A DNA stretch of 64,000 nucleotides, from positions 186,001 to 250,000 of the forward strand of contig NZ_JONP01000004.1 in NCBI RefSeq assembly GCF_000711725.1, in the 5' to 3' direction. How positions within the stretch are numbered: position 1 is the first letter of the stretch; the number at the start of each line of letters is the position of its first letter. A program made the translations under genes and the position numbers. A model generated the notes under the pieces. It was given only the letters and a program-made list of their open reading frames with translations. It did not search any database and was not told the origin of the DNA. This DNA comes from Roseomonas aerilata DSM 19363 (GTDB taxonomy: Bacteria; Pseudomonadota; Alphaproteobacteria; Acetobacterales; Acetobacteraceae). Below are positions 11,642-20,814 of the stretch, piece after piece.

Positions 11642-12898
11642 TCAGGCGCTAGTTTGCTCCGCCGCCCGTTCACCATAGATGAACAGCGGCTGCGCCCGGG
11701 TCTCGGCCACTTCCTTGTTGACCACGACCTCCTCGACCTCCTCCAGGCCGGGCAGCTCGAACATGGTGGAGAGCAGGATGCCCTCCATGATCGAGCGCAG
11801 CCCGCGGGCGCCGGTCTTGCGCTGGATGGCGCGGGTCGCAACCGACTTCAGCGCGTCCTCGGTGAAGGTGAGCTTCGTCCCCTCCATCTCGAACAGCCGC
11901 TGGTACTGCTTCAGCAGGGCGTTCTTCGGCTTGGTCAGGATCTCGATGAGGGCCTTCTCGTCCAGGTCCTCGAGCGTCGCGATCACCGGCAGGCGACCGA
12001 TGAACTCGGGAATCAGGCCGAACTTCAGCAGGTCCTCGGGCTCCACCTCGCGGAGGATCGCCCCGGCCCGGCGCTCGTCGGGGCCACGGACCTCGGCGCC
12101 GAAGCCGATTCCCGAGCCCTTGCCCTTGGCCGCGATGATCTTCTCGAGGCCGGCGAAGGCGCCACCCACGATGAAGAGGATGTTGGAGGTATCCACCTGC
12201 AGGAACTCCTGCTGGGGGTGCTTCCGGCCACCCTGCGGCGGCACGGAGGCAACCGTGCCCTCCATGATCTTCAGCAGCGCCTGCTGGACGCCCTCGCCCG
12301 AGACGTCCCGGGTGATCGAGGGATTATCCGACTTGCGGGAGATCTTATCGACCTCGTCGATATAGACGATGCCGCGCTGCGCCCGCTCGACGTTGTAGTC
12401 TGCGGCCTGGAGCAGCTTGAGGATGATGTTCTCGACATCCTCGCCCACATAGCCGGCCTCGGTCAGCGTGGTCGCGTCGGCCATCGTGAAGGGCACGTCG
12501 AGGATGCGGGCCAGAGTCTGGGCCAGCAGCGTCTTGCCCGAGCCGGTGGGGCCCACGAGCATGATGTTGCTCTTGGCGATCTCCACCTCGCCGGTCTTAG
12601 CGCCATGCGCCAGCCGCTTGTAGTGGTTGTGCACGGCCACCGAGAGCACCTTCTTCGCGTGCTCCTGCCCGATGACATAGTCATCAAGGACCTTGCAGAT
12701 CTCCTTGGGCGTCGGAACCCCGTCGCGGGACTTCACGAGGTGCGTCTTATGCTCCTCGCGGATGATGTCCATGCACAGCTCGACGCACTCATCGCAGATG
12801 AACACGGTCGGGCCCGCGATGAGCTTGCGCACCTCGTGCTGCGACTTGCCGCAGAACGAGCAGTACAGGGTATTCTTGGAATCGGCGGACTTGCTCAT
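11642..12898 (-). CDS. clpX: ClpXP protease ATP-binding subunit ClpX
   Basis: This AAA+ unfoldase, 418 residues, recognises tagged proteins and feeds them to ClpP. The N-terminal zinc-binding domain has C13, C16, C35 and C38. Walker A GPTGSGKT is at 116-123, followed by the Walker B region with YIDEVDKI. The IGF-type ClpP-docking loop appears as [17 protein letters not shown] ribosome binding site stands before the ATG. clpP lies upstream with a 178-bp spacer that contains a weak 5-bp hairpin (12968-12981). Confidence 0.98.
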   Translation of the reverse strand: MSKSADSKNTLYCSFCGKSQHEVRKLIAGPTVFICDECVELCMDIIREEHKTHLVKSRDGVPTPKEICKVLDDYVIGQEHAKKVLSVAVHNHYKRLAHGAKTGEVEIAKSNIMLVGPTGSGKTLLAQTLARILDVPFTMADATTLTEAGYVGEDVENIILKLLQAADYNVERAQRGIVYIDEVDKISRKSDNPSITRDVSGEGVQQALLKIMEGTVASVPPQGGRKHPQQEFLQVDTSNILFIVGGAFAGLEKIIAAKGKGSGIGFGAEVRGPDERRAGAILREVEPEDLLKFGLIPEFIGRLPVIATLEDLDEKALIEILTKPKNALLKQYQRLFEMEGTKLTFTEDALKSVATRAIQRKTGARGLRSIMEGILLSTMFELPGLEEVEEVVVNKEVAETRAQPLFIYGERAAEQTSA

Positions 12899-13076
12899 GC
12901 GCGCTCCTCGCCCCCGGGCCGGCCATGCGGCGCAACAAAGGCGTCAAGAAAGCAAGATAACCCCGCCTCCCCCTTGGGGGAAGCGAGGGACGAAATCGTG
13001 AAGGGCATACCGCCCCTGCGCCCGGGCCAAGGCCGAAGCGGGCCTGACCCGGACGGCACGGGCGGAGTCGTGTCCA

Positions 13077-13754
13077 TCAGGGGCGCGGCGGCTCCACCGC
13101 GGGGGTTGCCACATTGGCGCCCGCGGGCAGCTTCACCACCACCTGGTCGATCAGCCCGAACTGCTGGGCCTCCTCGGCGGACATGTAGCTGTCGCGCTCC
13201 AGCTTCTTCTCGATCTCCTCGATCGGCTGGCCGGTGTGGTGAACGTAGATCTGGTTCAGCCGCTGGCGCAGGCTCAGGATCTCGCGCGCCTGGATCTCGA
13301 TGTCCGTCGCCTGGCCCTGGGCACCGCCGGAGGGCTGGTGCACCATGATCCGGCTGTTCGGCAGGGCAAAGCGCTTGCCCTTCTCGCCGGCGGTCAGCAG
13401 CAGCGAGCCCATAGAGGCCGCCATGCCGAGGCAAACCGTCGATACGGGGCTACGGATGTACTGCATCGTGTCGTACATCGCGAGGCCGGCCGAGACGACG
13501 CCGCCCGGGCTGTTGATGTAGAAGGCGATGTCCTTGTTCGGGTTCTCGCTCTCGAGAAAGAGGAGCTGCGCGCAGATCAGCGACGACATCTGGTCGTAGA
13601 CCTGGCCCGTCAGGAAGATGATCCGCTCCTTCAGCAGGCGCGAATAGATGTCGAAAGCGCGCTCCCCACGGGCGGTCTGCTCGACCACCATGGGAACGAG
13701 GGAGTTGTTGTACAGCTCCACCGGATCGCGATCGACGAATACTGAGCGAGTCAT
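13077..13754 (-). CDS. clpP: ATP-dependent Clp protease proteolytic subunit
   Basis: This serine protease subunit forms the tetradecameric chamber used by ClpX and ClpA. It has 225 residues from the ATG at 13754, with the catalytic triad S114 (GMAASMGS), H139 (IMVHQP) and D188. The conserved YINSPGG motif is at 79-85. A longer frame from 13832 would add a stretch unlike ClpP, so the internal ATG before TRSVF is preferred. The C-terminus carries a short Pro/Ala-rich tail. It sits between tig and clpX, the usual order. Confidence 0.97.
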   Translation of the reverse strand: MTRSVFVDRDPVELYNNSLVPMVVEQTARGERAFDIYSRLLKERIIFLTGQVYDQMSSLICAQLLFLESENPNKDIAFYINSPGGVVSAGLAMYDTMQYIRSPVSTVCLGMAASMGSLLLTAGEKGKRFALPNSRIMVHQPSGGAQGQATDIEIQAREILSLRQRLNQIYVHHTGQPIEEIEKKLERDSYMSAEEAQQFGLIDQVVVKLPAGANVATPAVEPPRP

Positions 13755-13879
13755 CGTTTGTCCTTCCCCACCGGCGAGGAGGCGCGTCCCCGATGGCACC
13801 GCCCGGAGGGACGCCCGGCCAGGCCGCGGCATCCGCCCGGCCCATCCTGCCGGCTATCTTCCACCCCAAGATGGGGCAA

Positions 13880-13906
13880 GCCGCCCCCCCGCGAAAGGGG
13901 GGCGGC
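13880..13906 (-). terminator. GC hairpin after tig
   Basis: A perfect 10-bp stem, GCCGCCCCCC (13880-13889) with GGGGGGCGGC (13897-13906), has a 7-base loop and begins 22 bases beyond the tig stop. It is the strongest hairpin in the tig-clpP spacer and may end or attenuate the tig message. No T-run is seen. Confidence 0.6.
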
Positions 13907-13928
13907 GCCGGGATTCAGCGGGCTTCTC

Positions 13929-15773
13929 TCAGGCCGCCTGAAGATCGGAAGCTGAAACGGTCGTGTCGTTCACCTTCGCCAGTTCGAGCATGAAGTCCAC
14001 CACCTTCTCCTCGAAGATAGGGGCGCGGAGGTTCTCCAGAGCCTGCGGGTTCTTCTGGAAGAACTCGAAAACCTGTTTCTCCTGGCCGGGGTAGCGGCTG
14101 GCCTCGTTTCGCATGGCCTGGGCCAGCTCGTCCTGCCCGACCTGGATGTTGTTCGTCCGCCCGATCTCGGAGAGCAGCAGGCCCAGTCGGATGCGCCGCT
14201 CGGCGATCTTCCGGTACTCGGCGCGCAGCGTCTCCTCGTCCTTGCCGGCGTCCTCGGCGTCCAGGCGGCCGGCCTTGCGGTCCTCCTCCACCCGGCCCCA
14301 GATCTGGCCGAACTCGGCCTCCACCATGCCCTCCGGCACCGGGAAATCCGCCCGCTCCGCCAGCTGGTCAAGCAGCGAGCGCTTCACCCGCAGCCGCGTC
14401 AGCTGGTCGTACTCGCGCTGGATGGAGGCGCGCAGCTCGTCGCGCAGCTTCTCGGCGCTCTCAAGCCCGAGGGACTTGGCGAAATCATCGTCCGCCGGCG
14501 CCGCGGCGCGCTTCTTCAGGGCCTTGGCGGTGATCTCAAACTCGGCGGGCTTGCCGGCCAGCTCGGCGGAACCGTAGGCCTCGGGGAAGCTCACCCGCAC
14601 CTTGCGGGTCTCGCCCACGCGGATGCCCTCAAGCCCCTCGGTGAAGCCGGGGATGAAGCCCTCGCCGCCCACGTCGATCGGCATGTCCTGGGCGGTGCCG
14701 CCCGGGAAGGGCTCGCCGACGGTCGCCTCGCCGGCATACGTGAGGACCGGTGCGCCAAAGCGAAGGGTGATCGGCGCCCTCAGCGGCACCTTCATCTCGA
14801 GCCGCAGGCCGGGAACGAAGCCGGCGACCTCCGCATCCTCTGGCAGGCTCATCGTGCCGTAGAGCACCTGCTCGCCCAGGGATGCGGATCCGATGACCGG
14901 CACCCCCGCGAACACGCTCTTCCGCAGTTGCCCAGCCGCGTTCAGCCCGTTGAGGTAGAGCTGGGTCGCGACCTCGCCCGACATCTCCCCATTCACCAGG
15001 CGGCAGGGAACGCCGAGCGTGAAGGTGCCGCCCGCCTTCCCCGGGATGGCGGCGCGGGCGAAATCGATCCGGAAGGCGGAGAGCGGCGCCTCCTCCGTGC
15101 CCGGCTGGAGGGTGACGTCGAGATAGCCGATGCCGTCCTCCTCGCCGGTGCCGGCCGTGGCGGCCAACCCCTCAGGTCCGGAGCGCAGCTTGACGCTCCC
15201 CTCGGTCGGCGCCGTGCCGAGCAGGTTCCCTGCCCCCGGCGCATTGACCAGCCGGCCCACGAAGTCGGCCACGACCGTGTCGCCCTTCTCGGCGGGGCGG
15301 TCCTCGGTCACGTCCTCGAGCTTCGCGTTGCGGGAGGCGAGGCCGTCGAGCGCCTTCTGCACCTCCTCATCGGAGGGCTCGGCGCGCGGACGCTCCACCT
15401 CGATTCCCGAGAAATCGGGCATCGGGATCTCGGGCAGAAGCTCCATCTCGATGTTGAAGGTCAGGTCCTGGCCATCGGCGAACTCGCCGGCCAGCTCCAC
15501 CTTCGGCTGCAGGGCGGGGCGCAGGCCGCGGCCGGTCAGCAGCTCGCGCGTCGCGTTCTGCACCTGCTCCTCCAGCACCTCGCCGGTCACGGCCGTGCCG
15601 TAGCGCTTCTTGACCACCGACATCGGCACCTTGCCCGGGCGGAAGCCGGGCATCCGCAGGTCGCGGCCCAGCGCCGCCAGCCGCTTGTCGCGCGTCGCCT
15701 CGAGTTCGGCCGCCGGCACAACCACCGAGAAGGACCGCTTCAGCCCCTCGGCCGAGAGCTCCGTCACCTGCAT
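13929..15773 (-). CDS. tig: Trigger factor with a large insertion in its PPIase domain
   Basis: This is the ribosome-bound chaperone and peptidyl-prolyl isomerase that meets nascent chains. The N-terminal ribosome-binding signature (GFRPGKVP, residues 43-50) and the C-terminal chaperone arms (about 420-614) are normal. The protein has 614 residues, whereas trigger factors usually have about 430-450. The excess lies in the FKBP-like domain: DFVGRLV (170-176) would normally run straight into GEPFPGGTAQDM (353-364) and GEGFIPGF. About 176 residues are inserted between them. The reading frame is open throughout and the coding style matches the flanks. The gene follows tRNA-Leu and precedes clpP. 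Confidence 0.93.
   Translation of the reverse strand: MQVTELSAEGLKRSFSVVVPAAELEATRDKRLAALGRDLRMPGFRPGKVPMSVVKKRYGTAVTGEVLEEQVQNATRELLTGRGLRPALQPKVELAGEFADGQDLTFNIEMELLPEIPMPDFSGIEVERPRAEPSDEEVQKALDGLASRNAKLEDVTEDRPAEKGDTVVADFVGRLVNAPGAGNLLGTAPTEGSVKLRSGPEGLAATAGTGEEDGIGYLDVTLQPGTEEAPLSAFRIDFARAAIPGKAGGTFTLGVPCRLVNGEMSGEVATQLYLNGLNAAGQLRKSVFAGVPVIGSASLGEQVLYGTMSLPEDAEVAGFVPGLRLEMKVPLRAPITLRFGAPVLTYAGEATVGEPFPGGTAQDMPIDVGGEGFIPGFTEGLEGIRVGETRKVRVSFPEAYGSAELAGKPAEFEITAKALKKRAAAPADDDFAKSLGLESAEKLRDELRASIQREYDQLTRLRVKRSLLDQLAERADFPVPEGMVEAEFGQIWGRVEEDRKAGRLDAEDAGKDEETLRAEYRKIAERRIRLGLLLSEIGRTNNIQVGQDELAQAMRNEASRYPGQEKQVFEFFQKNPQALENLRAPIFEEKVVDFMLELAKVNDTTVSASDLQAA
14718..15245 (-). other. Insert of ~176 codons within tig
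   Basis: This segment encodes trigger factor residues about 177-352, which have no counterpart in standard trigger factors. It is rich in Gly, Ala, Val and Leu with alternating hydrophobic strands (for example YLDVTLQPG and LRLEMKVPLRAPITLRFG), which suggests an all-beta domain. It has one cysteine (C257). I recognise no known domain. Boundaries are judged from where the canonical PPIase sequence stops and resumes and may be off by a few codons. Confidence 0.8.
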
Positions 15774-15829
15774 TCGCTCAGTTCCACATCCAGGACATTA
15801 AAAGGCAATTCTGGCGGCGCCGAAGCGTT

Positions 15830-15914
15830 TGGTGCGGGCGGAGGGATTTGAACCCCCACGGCTTGCGCCACTGGAACCTAAATCCAGCGTGTCTGCCAGT
15901 TCCACCACGCCCGC
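15830..15914 (-). tRNA. tRNA-Leu (anticodon TAG)
   Basis: The minus strand gives a type II tRNA of 85 bases with encoded CCA (15830-15832): acceptor GCGGGCG pairing with CGCCCGC, anticodon stem CTGGA/TCCAG with loop TTTAGGT, a long variable arm, and T-arm GGGGGTTCAAATCCC. The anticodon TAG reads CUN leucine codons. It is directly upstream of tig on the same strand. Confidence 0.97.
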
Positions 15915-16015
15915 CCATCGGCGGCACCGAAGGGCGCGGCCATAGCGCACCCGCGCCCGCTTTCCAAGCGGCGCCGGATTCGCGCCGCAAGTAATGAGAG
16001 CCACAGCCGTCCCGC

Positions 16016-17467
16016 TCAGCCCCCGGCGGCGGCCCGAAGGGCGGCGGGAAGCCCCGCGATCACGTCCTCCGCCACCACCCCCGGCGCGTCCGGGACCGCC
16101 GCCCCCTGGAGCCAGACGGCAGCGCAGGCGGCCTCGAAGGGCGGCATTCCCTGGGCCAGTAGCCCGCCCAGCGTGCCCGCCAGCACGTCCCCCGTGCCGG
16201 CGGTGGCCAGGCTCGGTGGCGCGTTGTGGTTGATCGCCGCCCGACCGTCCGGCGCCGCGATCACCGTGTCGGGCCCCTTGAGCACGACGACCACCCCCGT
16301 CCGCCAGGCGGCATCCCGCGCGGCGGAAAGCCGGTCCGGACCGGCCTCCCCGAAGATGCGCGCGAACTCCCCGGAATGCGGCGTCAGCACCGCCGCCCCC
16401 CGCAGCGCGTCCGGCTGCCCCGCGCAGGCGCCGAGCGCCCCGGCATCGGCCACGATCGTCCGCCCCGCCCAGATGGCGGCGTCCAGCAACTTCCGAGTGG
16501 CCTCGTCGGGCGGCAGGCCAGGGCCGATCACCCAGATGCCGCGCCGCTCGTCCTGCAGCAGGGGGCGCACCGGCGGATCCGCCACGATCGCGCCCGGCTC
16601 GCCCGCCCGGAAGGCCGCCGCCGCCTCCGCCGTCGCCGCCGCGAGGGTCACCAGCCCGGCCCCAGCCCGCCGCGCGGCCGACGCCGCCAGCCGCGCGGCG
16701 CCGGGCATGGCGCCCCCGGCCACCACCACATGGCCGCGGCGGTATTTGTGCCCCTCCACCTCGAGCGCGGGCGGTCGCCACAGGCCCGGCGCGTTGCGGA
16801 AGCTGCGCCCCTCTTCCCCGGCCAGGGCCGCGGCCAGCGCCGCCTCCGGAAGGCCGATATCCGCCAGCACCAGCTCCCCGCAGAGCAGCCGGCCCGGCAG
16901 CAGAAGGTGCCCGGGCTTCAGCCGCGCGAAGGTGACCGTGACGGCGGCGGCCGCGACTTCGCCCAGCGCCTGTCCCGTCGCGCCGTCCAGCCCGCTCGGC
17001 ACATCCACGGCCAGGATCGGCCCGCCGGCCGCCCGCAAGACCGCCACCGCTTCGTCTTCGAGCGGCCGGGAGGGAGCAGCGCCGAGGAGCGCGTCGATCA
17101 CCAGCCCGGCCCGTGCCGCCTCGGCCGGCTCGAAGGGCACCACGGGCCCGCGCCAGCGCCCCGCGGCCCGCGCCGCCGGCCCGCCCGGCCGCGGCGGCGC
17201 CATGGTGGCGACCGAGACGCCCCAACCTGCCCTCTCAAGCCGCCGCGCCGCGACATAGCCGTCGCCGCCATTATTCCCCGGCCCGACCAGCACGAGCACG
17301 CGGCGGGGACGGAACCGCGCCGTCACCGCCCGCGCCACCGCCTCGCCCGCCGCCTCCATCAGCCGGTCCACGGGCACGGCGGAGGCGGCATCCGCCCGCG
17401 CCATCGCGGCGGGGGAGAGCAGATCGATGGGCCAGGGCAGCGCCGCGGCACCGCGGGTGACGCGCAT
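16016..17467 (-). CDS. nnr: Bifunctional NAD(P)H-hydrate repair enzyme
   Basis: This two-domain metabolite-repair enzyme, 483 residues, has an N-terminal NAD(P)HX epimerase (YjeF_N) and a C-terminal ADP-dependent NAD(P)HX dehydratase. The epimerase nucleotide loop GPGNNGGDG is at 62-70. The dehydratase has the ribokinase-like motif NHNAPPSLATAGTGDVLAG near residue 410. ATG 17467 is chosen since the extra 20 residues from 17527 are not family-like. In many alphaproteobacteria this gene neighbours glnB; here it stands alone, divergent from the ParA-like gene. Confidence 0.94.
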   Translation of the reverse strand: MRVTRGAAALPWPIDLLSPAAMARADAASAVPVDRLMEAAGEAVARAVTARFRPRRVLVLVGPGNNGGDGYVAARRLERAGWGVSVATMAPPRPGGPAARAAGRWRGPVVPFEPAEAARAGLVIDALLGAAPSRPLEDEAVAVLRAAGGPILAVDVPSGLDGATGQALGEVAAAAVTVTFARLKPGHLLLPGRLLCGELVLADIGLPEAALAAALAGEEGRSFRNAPGLWRPPALEVEGHKYRRGHVVVAGGAMPGAARLAASAARRAGAGLVTLAAATAEAAAAFRAGEPGAIVADPPVRPLLQDERRGIWVIGPGLPPDEATRKLLDAAIWAGRTIVADAGALGACAGQPDALRGAAVLTPHSGEFARIFGEAGPDRLSAARDAAWRTGVVVVLKGPDTVIAAPDGRAAINHNAPPSLATAGTGDVLAGTLGGLLAQGMPPFEAACAAVWLQGAAVPDAPGVVAEDVIAGLPAALRAAAGG

Positions 17468-17653
17468 GGAGACTCTTTCTCGTTGCTGGCAAGCGCGCGG
17501 CGCGCGGCTGGTCTGGAAGGCGGTCATGGGGCCACAACGCCGGCGGGACCGGTTTCATACGCCGTCCAGCCCGCCGGGCCGCGCCATGGCCAGGGCTGGC
17601 CCTTTCCCCGCCGATCCGCGCTAGGGTGGTCCCGAATCGGCAGGAGGCGGGGC

Positions 17654-18277
17654 ATGGCCTTCGTGGTGGCAGTGGCGCAGCGCAAGGGCGGGGCAGGTAA
17701 GTCCACCGTCGCCGCCAACCTGGCGGTCGCCCTCGCGGAAGCCGGCCTGAAGGCCGCGCTGCTCGACACCGACCCCCAGGGCACGCTCACCCGCTGGCAC
17801 GGGCTGCGCGGGCAGGGCGCGCGCGACCTCGCCTTCGAGAACCCGGCCGGTTGGCGCGTGCCCCAGGCCGTGACCCGGCTGCGGAAGACGATGGACTTCG
17901 TCATCCTCGACACGCCGCCGCATGCGGACACCGACAGCCGGCTCGCGATGCGCTCGGCCGACCTCGTCCTCATTCCCCTCCAGCCCTCGGTCGCCGATCT
18001 CTGGGCCATGGAGGGCACGCTGGAGGTGGCGGCGGCGGAGAAGCGCGTCGTCGCCCTCATGCTCAACCGCGTTCCCGCCCAGGGTCGCGCCGCGCAGGAG
18101 GTGGCGGCGACGCTGAAGGAGCGGAACCTGCCCCTCCTCCCCTCCCCCTTCGGCAACCGCACCGCCTTCGCGGCCGCCTTCGCGGAGGGGATGGGCGTCA
18201 CCGAGCACGCCTCCCGCAGCCAGGCCGCGACCGAGGCCCGGGCCCTCGCCGAGGCCATCCGGCGGGAGGGTGCCTGA
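17654..18277 (+). CDS. ParA/MinD-type ATPase
   Basis: This 207-residue deviant Walker ATPase has the P-loop QRKGGAGKST near the N-terminus, the switch motif LLDTDPQG and the Walker B-like VILDTPPHADT. It is short and has no DNA-binding N-terminal extension, so it resembles orphan ParA proteins that position cellular cargo or partition plasmids. No ParB gene or centromere-like repeat lies beside it. AGGAGG stands eight bases before the ATG. A longer upstream frame on the same strand is antisense to nnr and is rejected. The cargo is unknown. Confidence 0.9.
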   Translation: MAFVVAVAQRKGGAGKSTVAANLAVALAEAGLKAALLDTDPQGTLTRWHGLRGQGARDLAFENPAGWRVPQAVTRLRKTMDFVILDTPPHADTDSRLAMRSADLVLIPLQPSVADLWAMEGTLEVAAAEKRVVALMLNRVPAQGRAAQEVAATLKERNLPLLPSPFGNRTAFAAAFAEGMGVTEHASRSQAATEARALAEAIRREGA

Positions 18278-18311
18278 GCCCGGCCGGGGCGCGAGAGCGC
18301 CCTCGCCCCGC

Positions 18312-19238
18312 TCACCGCCCGCCCGACAGCTCGGTCCGCCACAGCGCCAGCCCCGCGCCCACCAGCACCAGGAAGCCTGCCAGGTCCCACCCGTCCGGCA
18401 CCTCGCCCCATAGAAGGGCGCCGAGCGCGGTGGTCCAAAGGATGGCCGAATACTCGAAGGGAGCGACGAGGCTCGTGTCCTCCGCCCGGTAGGCCGCCGT
18501 CATCAGCAGCTGCGCCGCGATCGAGACGAGGCCCACCACCAGCAGCAATCCCCACTGCCAGGCCGTCGGCGCCACCCAACCGGGAATCGCCGCGATCCCC
18601 GAGGCGATGGCCGCCCCGATCGCGAACCAGAGGACGATGGTGATCCCCGCCTCCCCCGCCTCCCCCATGCGGCGGATCGAGACCATGGCGCAGGCCCAGC
18701 CGAAGGCGCCGAGCAGCACCGCCCCCGCCGCGCCGAGATGCAGCGGCCCGCCACCGCCGGGCTGGAGCATCAGCAGCACGCCGAGGAACCCGGCCACCAC
18801 CACCACCACCCGCTGCCATCCCACCCGCTCCCGCAGCAGGACCACCGAGAGGGCCGTGAGGAAGAGCGGCATAGTGAAGTTCAGCGCCGTCACGGTCGCG
18901 AGCGGCAGCAGCGCGTAGCCGAAGAAGGAGCCGTACATCCCGAGCAAGCCGCCCACCAGCCGCTCCAGGTGCCGCCGCGCGTGCCGCGTCCGCAGCGCGC
19001 CGCGCAGCCCGCCCGGCGAGGCCCGCGCCATCAGCAGCAGCACAGGCAGCGGCAGCAGGTTACGGAAAAACACCAGCTCCGAGAGCGGCACCTCCCCCTG
19101 CAACCCCTTCACCGCCGCGGCGGCGAGGGCGAAGAGGCCGGCCGAGCCGGTGACGCAGGCGATCGCCCGCAGGCGCGCGGCGCGGCCGCCCGGCGAGGGT
19201 TGCCCGCCGGGCACCGTAGACACTGAGGGGGCGTTCAT
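18312..19238 (-). CDS. EamA/DMT-family transporter
   Basis: This is a membrane protein of 308 residues with about ten hydrophobic helices arranged as two EamA repeats, the fold of drug/metabolite exporters. The motif FxRNLLPLPVLLL and the second-repeat stretch LVAPFEYSAILWTTALGALLWGE are typical of the RhaT/EamA group. ATG 19238 begins a short polar N-terminus. The substrate cannot be inferred. It converges on the ParA-like gene and is divergent from the nudix gene (152-bp spacer). Confidence 0.9.
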   Translation of the reverse strand: MNAPSVSTVPGGQPSPGGRAARLRAIACVTGSAGLFALAAAAVKGLQGEVPLSELVFFRNLLPLPVLLLMARASPGGLRGALRTRHARRHLERLVGGLLGMYGSFFGYALLPLATVTALNFTMPLFLTALSVVLLRERVGWQRVVVVVAGFLGVLLMLQPGGGGPLHLGAAGAVLLGAFGWACAMVSIRRMGEAGEAGITIVLWFAIGAAIASGIAAIPGWVAPTAWQWGLLLVVGLVSIAAQLLMTAAYRAEDTSLVAPFEYSAILWTTALGALLWGEVPDGWDLAGFLVLVGAGLALWRTELSGGR

Positions 19239-19390
19239 TACTCTCGCGCTTCGTGTGGCCGGCTTTCTCTCCCGGCCATTCTCCCGCCCCCGCCCGCCTC
19301 CGCAACCCCCGCATGCCCGATCCTCGTCCCCCACTCGTCACCCCAGGGGTGATTTCAAGCGGCCCGGTTCCGCTGTAGCTTCCCGCCCAC

Positions 19391-20086
19391 ATGAGCGAGC
19401 AAGACGGCGCGGCCGACCCTTCCGCGCCCCCGACGGCCAGCCCCAGAGCGATGCCGAGACCGGCGAACGCCCCACCCGTCCCCCCGCACCCCCTCCTCAT
19501 CCCTGAGGCGGATGAGGTCGTCTGGGCCGGCCGCTTCCCCGTGCAGCGCGTGCGCTTCCGCTTCAGGAAGCGCGACGGAACCCCCTCCGCCCCCCTTACC
19601 TGGGAGCTGATGCGGCGCGGCCAGGGCACCGTGATCCTGCCCTGGGATCCCGTGACGGACCGCATCGCCCTCATCGAGCAGTTCCGCCTCCCCGCCCTCG
19701 CCGCCGGGGAAGAACCGATGATGACCGAGCTGCCCGCCGGCCTCGTCGAGACCGGCGAGGACCCCGACGCCACCGCCCGGCGCGAGCTGGCCGAGGAAAC
19801 CGGCCTCCACACCGACCGCATGATCCCGATCGGTGCCTTCATGCTCATGCAGGGCGCCTCGGACGAGCGTGTTCACTTCTACCTCGCCCAGGTTGCCCTT
19901 CAGGACGAGGACGGCACCCTTGGCGGCCTCGACACCGAGGGCGAGGAAACCGCGGTCGTCGTGGTGACGGCCGCGGACGCCTTCGCCATGGTGGCCGGGA
20001 ACAGGATCCGGAACGCTCCTGCCGCCCTCGCCCTGCTCTGGCTGCAGGTGAACCACGCCCGCCTGAGGGCGGAATGGACGGAATGA
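19391..20086 (+). CDS. Nudix hydrolase, ADP-ribose pyrophosphatase type
   Basis: This is a 231-residue hydrolase whose Nudix box GLVETGEDPDATARRELAEETGL fits the consensus GX5EX7REUXEEXGU exactly. The surrounding sequence (EQFRLPAL upstream, ELPAGLVE) matches the ADP-ribose/NDP-sugar pyrophosphatase group (NudF-like). The first ~35 residues are a Pro/Ala-rich, probably disordered extension. It is the first gene of a four-gene plus-strand run and overlaps the start of the next gene. Confidence 0.92.
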   Translation: MSEQDGAADPSAPPTASPRAMPRPANAPPVPPHPLLIPEADEVVWAGRFPVQRVRFRFRKRDGTPSAPLTWELMRRGQGTVILPWDPVTDRIALIEQFRLPALAAGEEPMMTELPAGLVETGEDPDATARRELAEETGLHTDRMIPIGAFMLMQGASDERVHFYLAQVALQDEDGTLGGLDTEGEETAVVVVTAADAFAMVAGNRIRNAPAALALLWLQVNHARLRAEWTE

Positions 20087-20814
20087 TGCAGACACAGCCC
20101 CTTTTCCGCGACGACGCCTATGCCGCCGCCGCCCAGGCCACCGTGCTCGAATCCTCGGACGCGGGCGTGATCCTCGACCGCAGCGTCTTCTACCCCCGTG
20201 CCGGCGGCCAGCCCGGCGATACCGGCACACTGGCCTGGGAAGGCGGCGAGATGACCGTCGCCGACACGATCAAATCCCCCGACGGCTCCGCCCTGCACGT
20301 CCCCTCCCCCGGCAGCGCTATCCCGCCCGTGGGCGCGAAGGTGGAGGCGCGGCTCGACTGGACCCGCCGGCACCGGCACATGCGGATGCACACCACGCTG
20401 CACCTTCTCTGCGCCGCGATGCCGGGCATCTACGCCACCGGCAACCAGATCGGCGCCGAGAAGTCCCGCCTCGACTTCGACTTGCCCGATCCGCCCGCCA
20501 AGGAATGGGTGACCGAGAAGCTCAACGAACTCATCGCCGGCGACCACCCGATCGGCGAGCGCTGGATCACCGAGGCGGAACTCGACGCCAATCCCGGCCT
20601 CGTCCGCACCCTCTCCGTCCAGCCCCCGCGCGGCGCCGGCCAGGTCCGCCTCGTCCGCATCGGCGCGGAGGAATCCCCCATCGACCTCCAGCCCTGCGGC
20701 GGCACCCATGTCCGCCGCACCGGCGAGATCGGCCGCGTGGAGGTCGTGAAGATGGAGAGCAAGGGCAAGCAGAACCGGCGCATCCACATCGTGCTGGCGG
20801 AGGACACCCCATGA
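20083..20814 (+). CDS. Alanyl-tRNA editing protein (AlaX-like)
   Basis: This is a stand-alone editing domain that hydrolyses mischarged Ser-tRNA(Ala) or Gly-tRNA(Ala). It has 243 residues. The zinc ligands are the HxxxH pair H103/H107 (HTTLH) and C205/H209 in CGGTHVRRTGEIG. Three close ATGs are possible (20074, 20083, 20086); I chose 20083 because it overlaps the nudix stop as ATGA. It also overlaps the sulfurtransferase gene by four bases. It lacks the synthetase core, as expected for AlaX. Confidence 0.93.
   Translation: MMQTQPLFRDDAYAAAAQATVLESSDAGVILDRSVFYPRAGGQPGDTGTLAWEGGEMTVADTIKSPDGSALHVPSPGSAIPPVGAKVEARLDWTRRHRHMRMHTTLHLLCAAMPGIYATGNQIGAEKSRLDFDLPDPPAKEWVTEKLNELIAGDHPIGERWITEAELDANPGLVRTLSVQPPRGAGQVRLVRIGAEESPIDLQPCGGTHVRRTGEIGRVEVVKMESKGKQNRRIHIVLAEDTP

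Noticed and set aside
9033-11678. Long plus-strand frame opposite lon
   Set aside because: Reverse-frame shadow of lon with His/Asp/Leu-rich composition and no recognisable motif.
16226-17650. N-terminal extension of the ParA-like gene by ~475 codons
   Set aside because: The extension is antisense to nnr; AGGAGG before 17654 and the P-loop position fix the true start.
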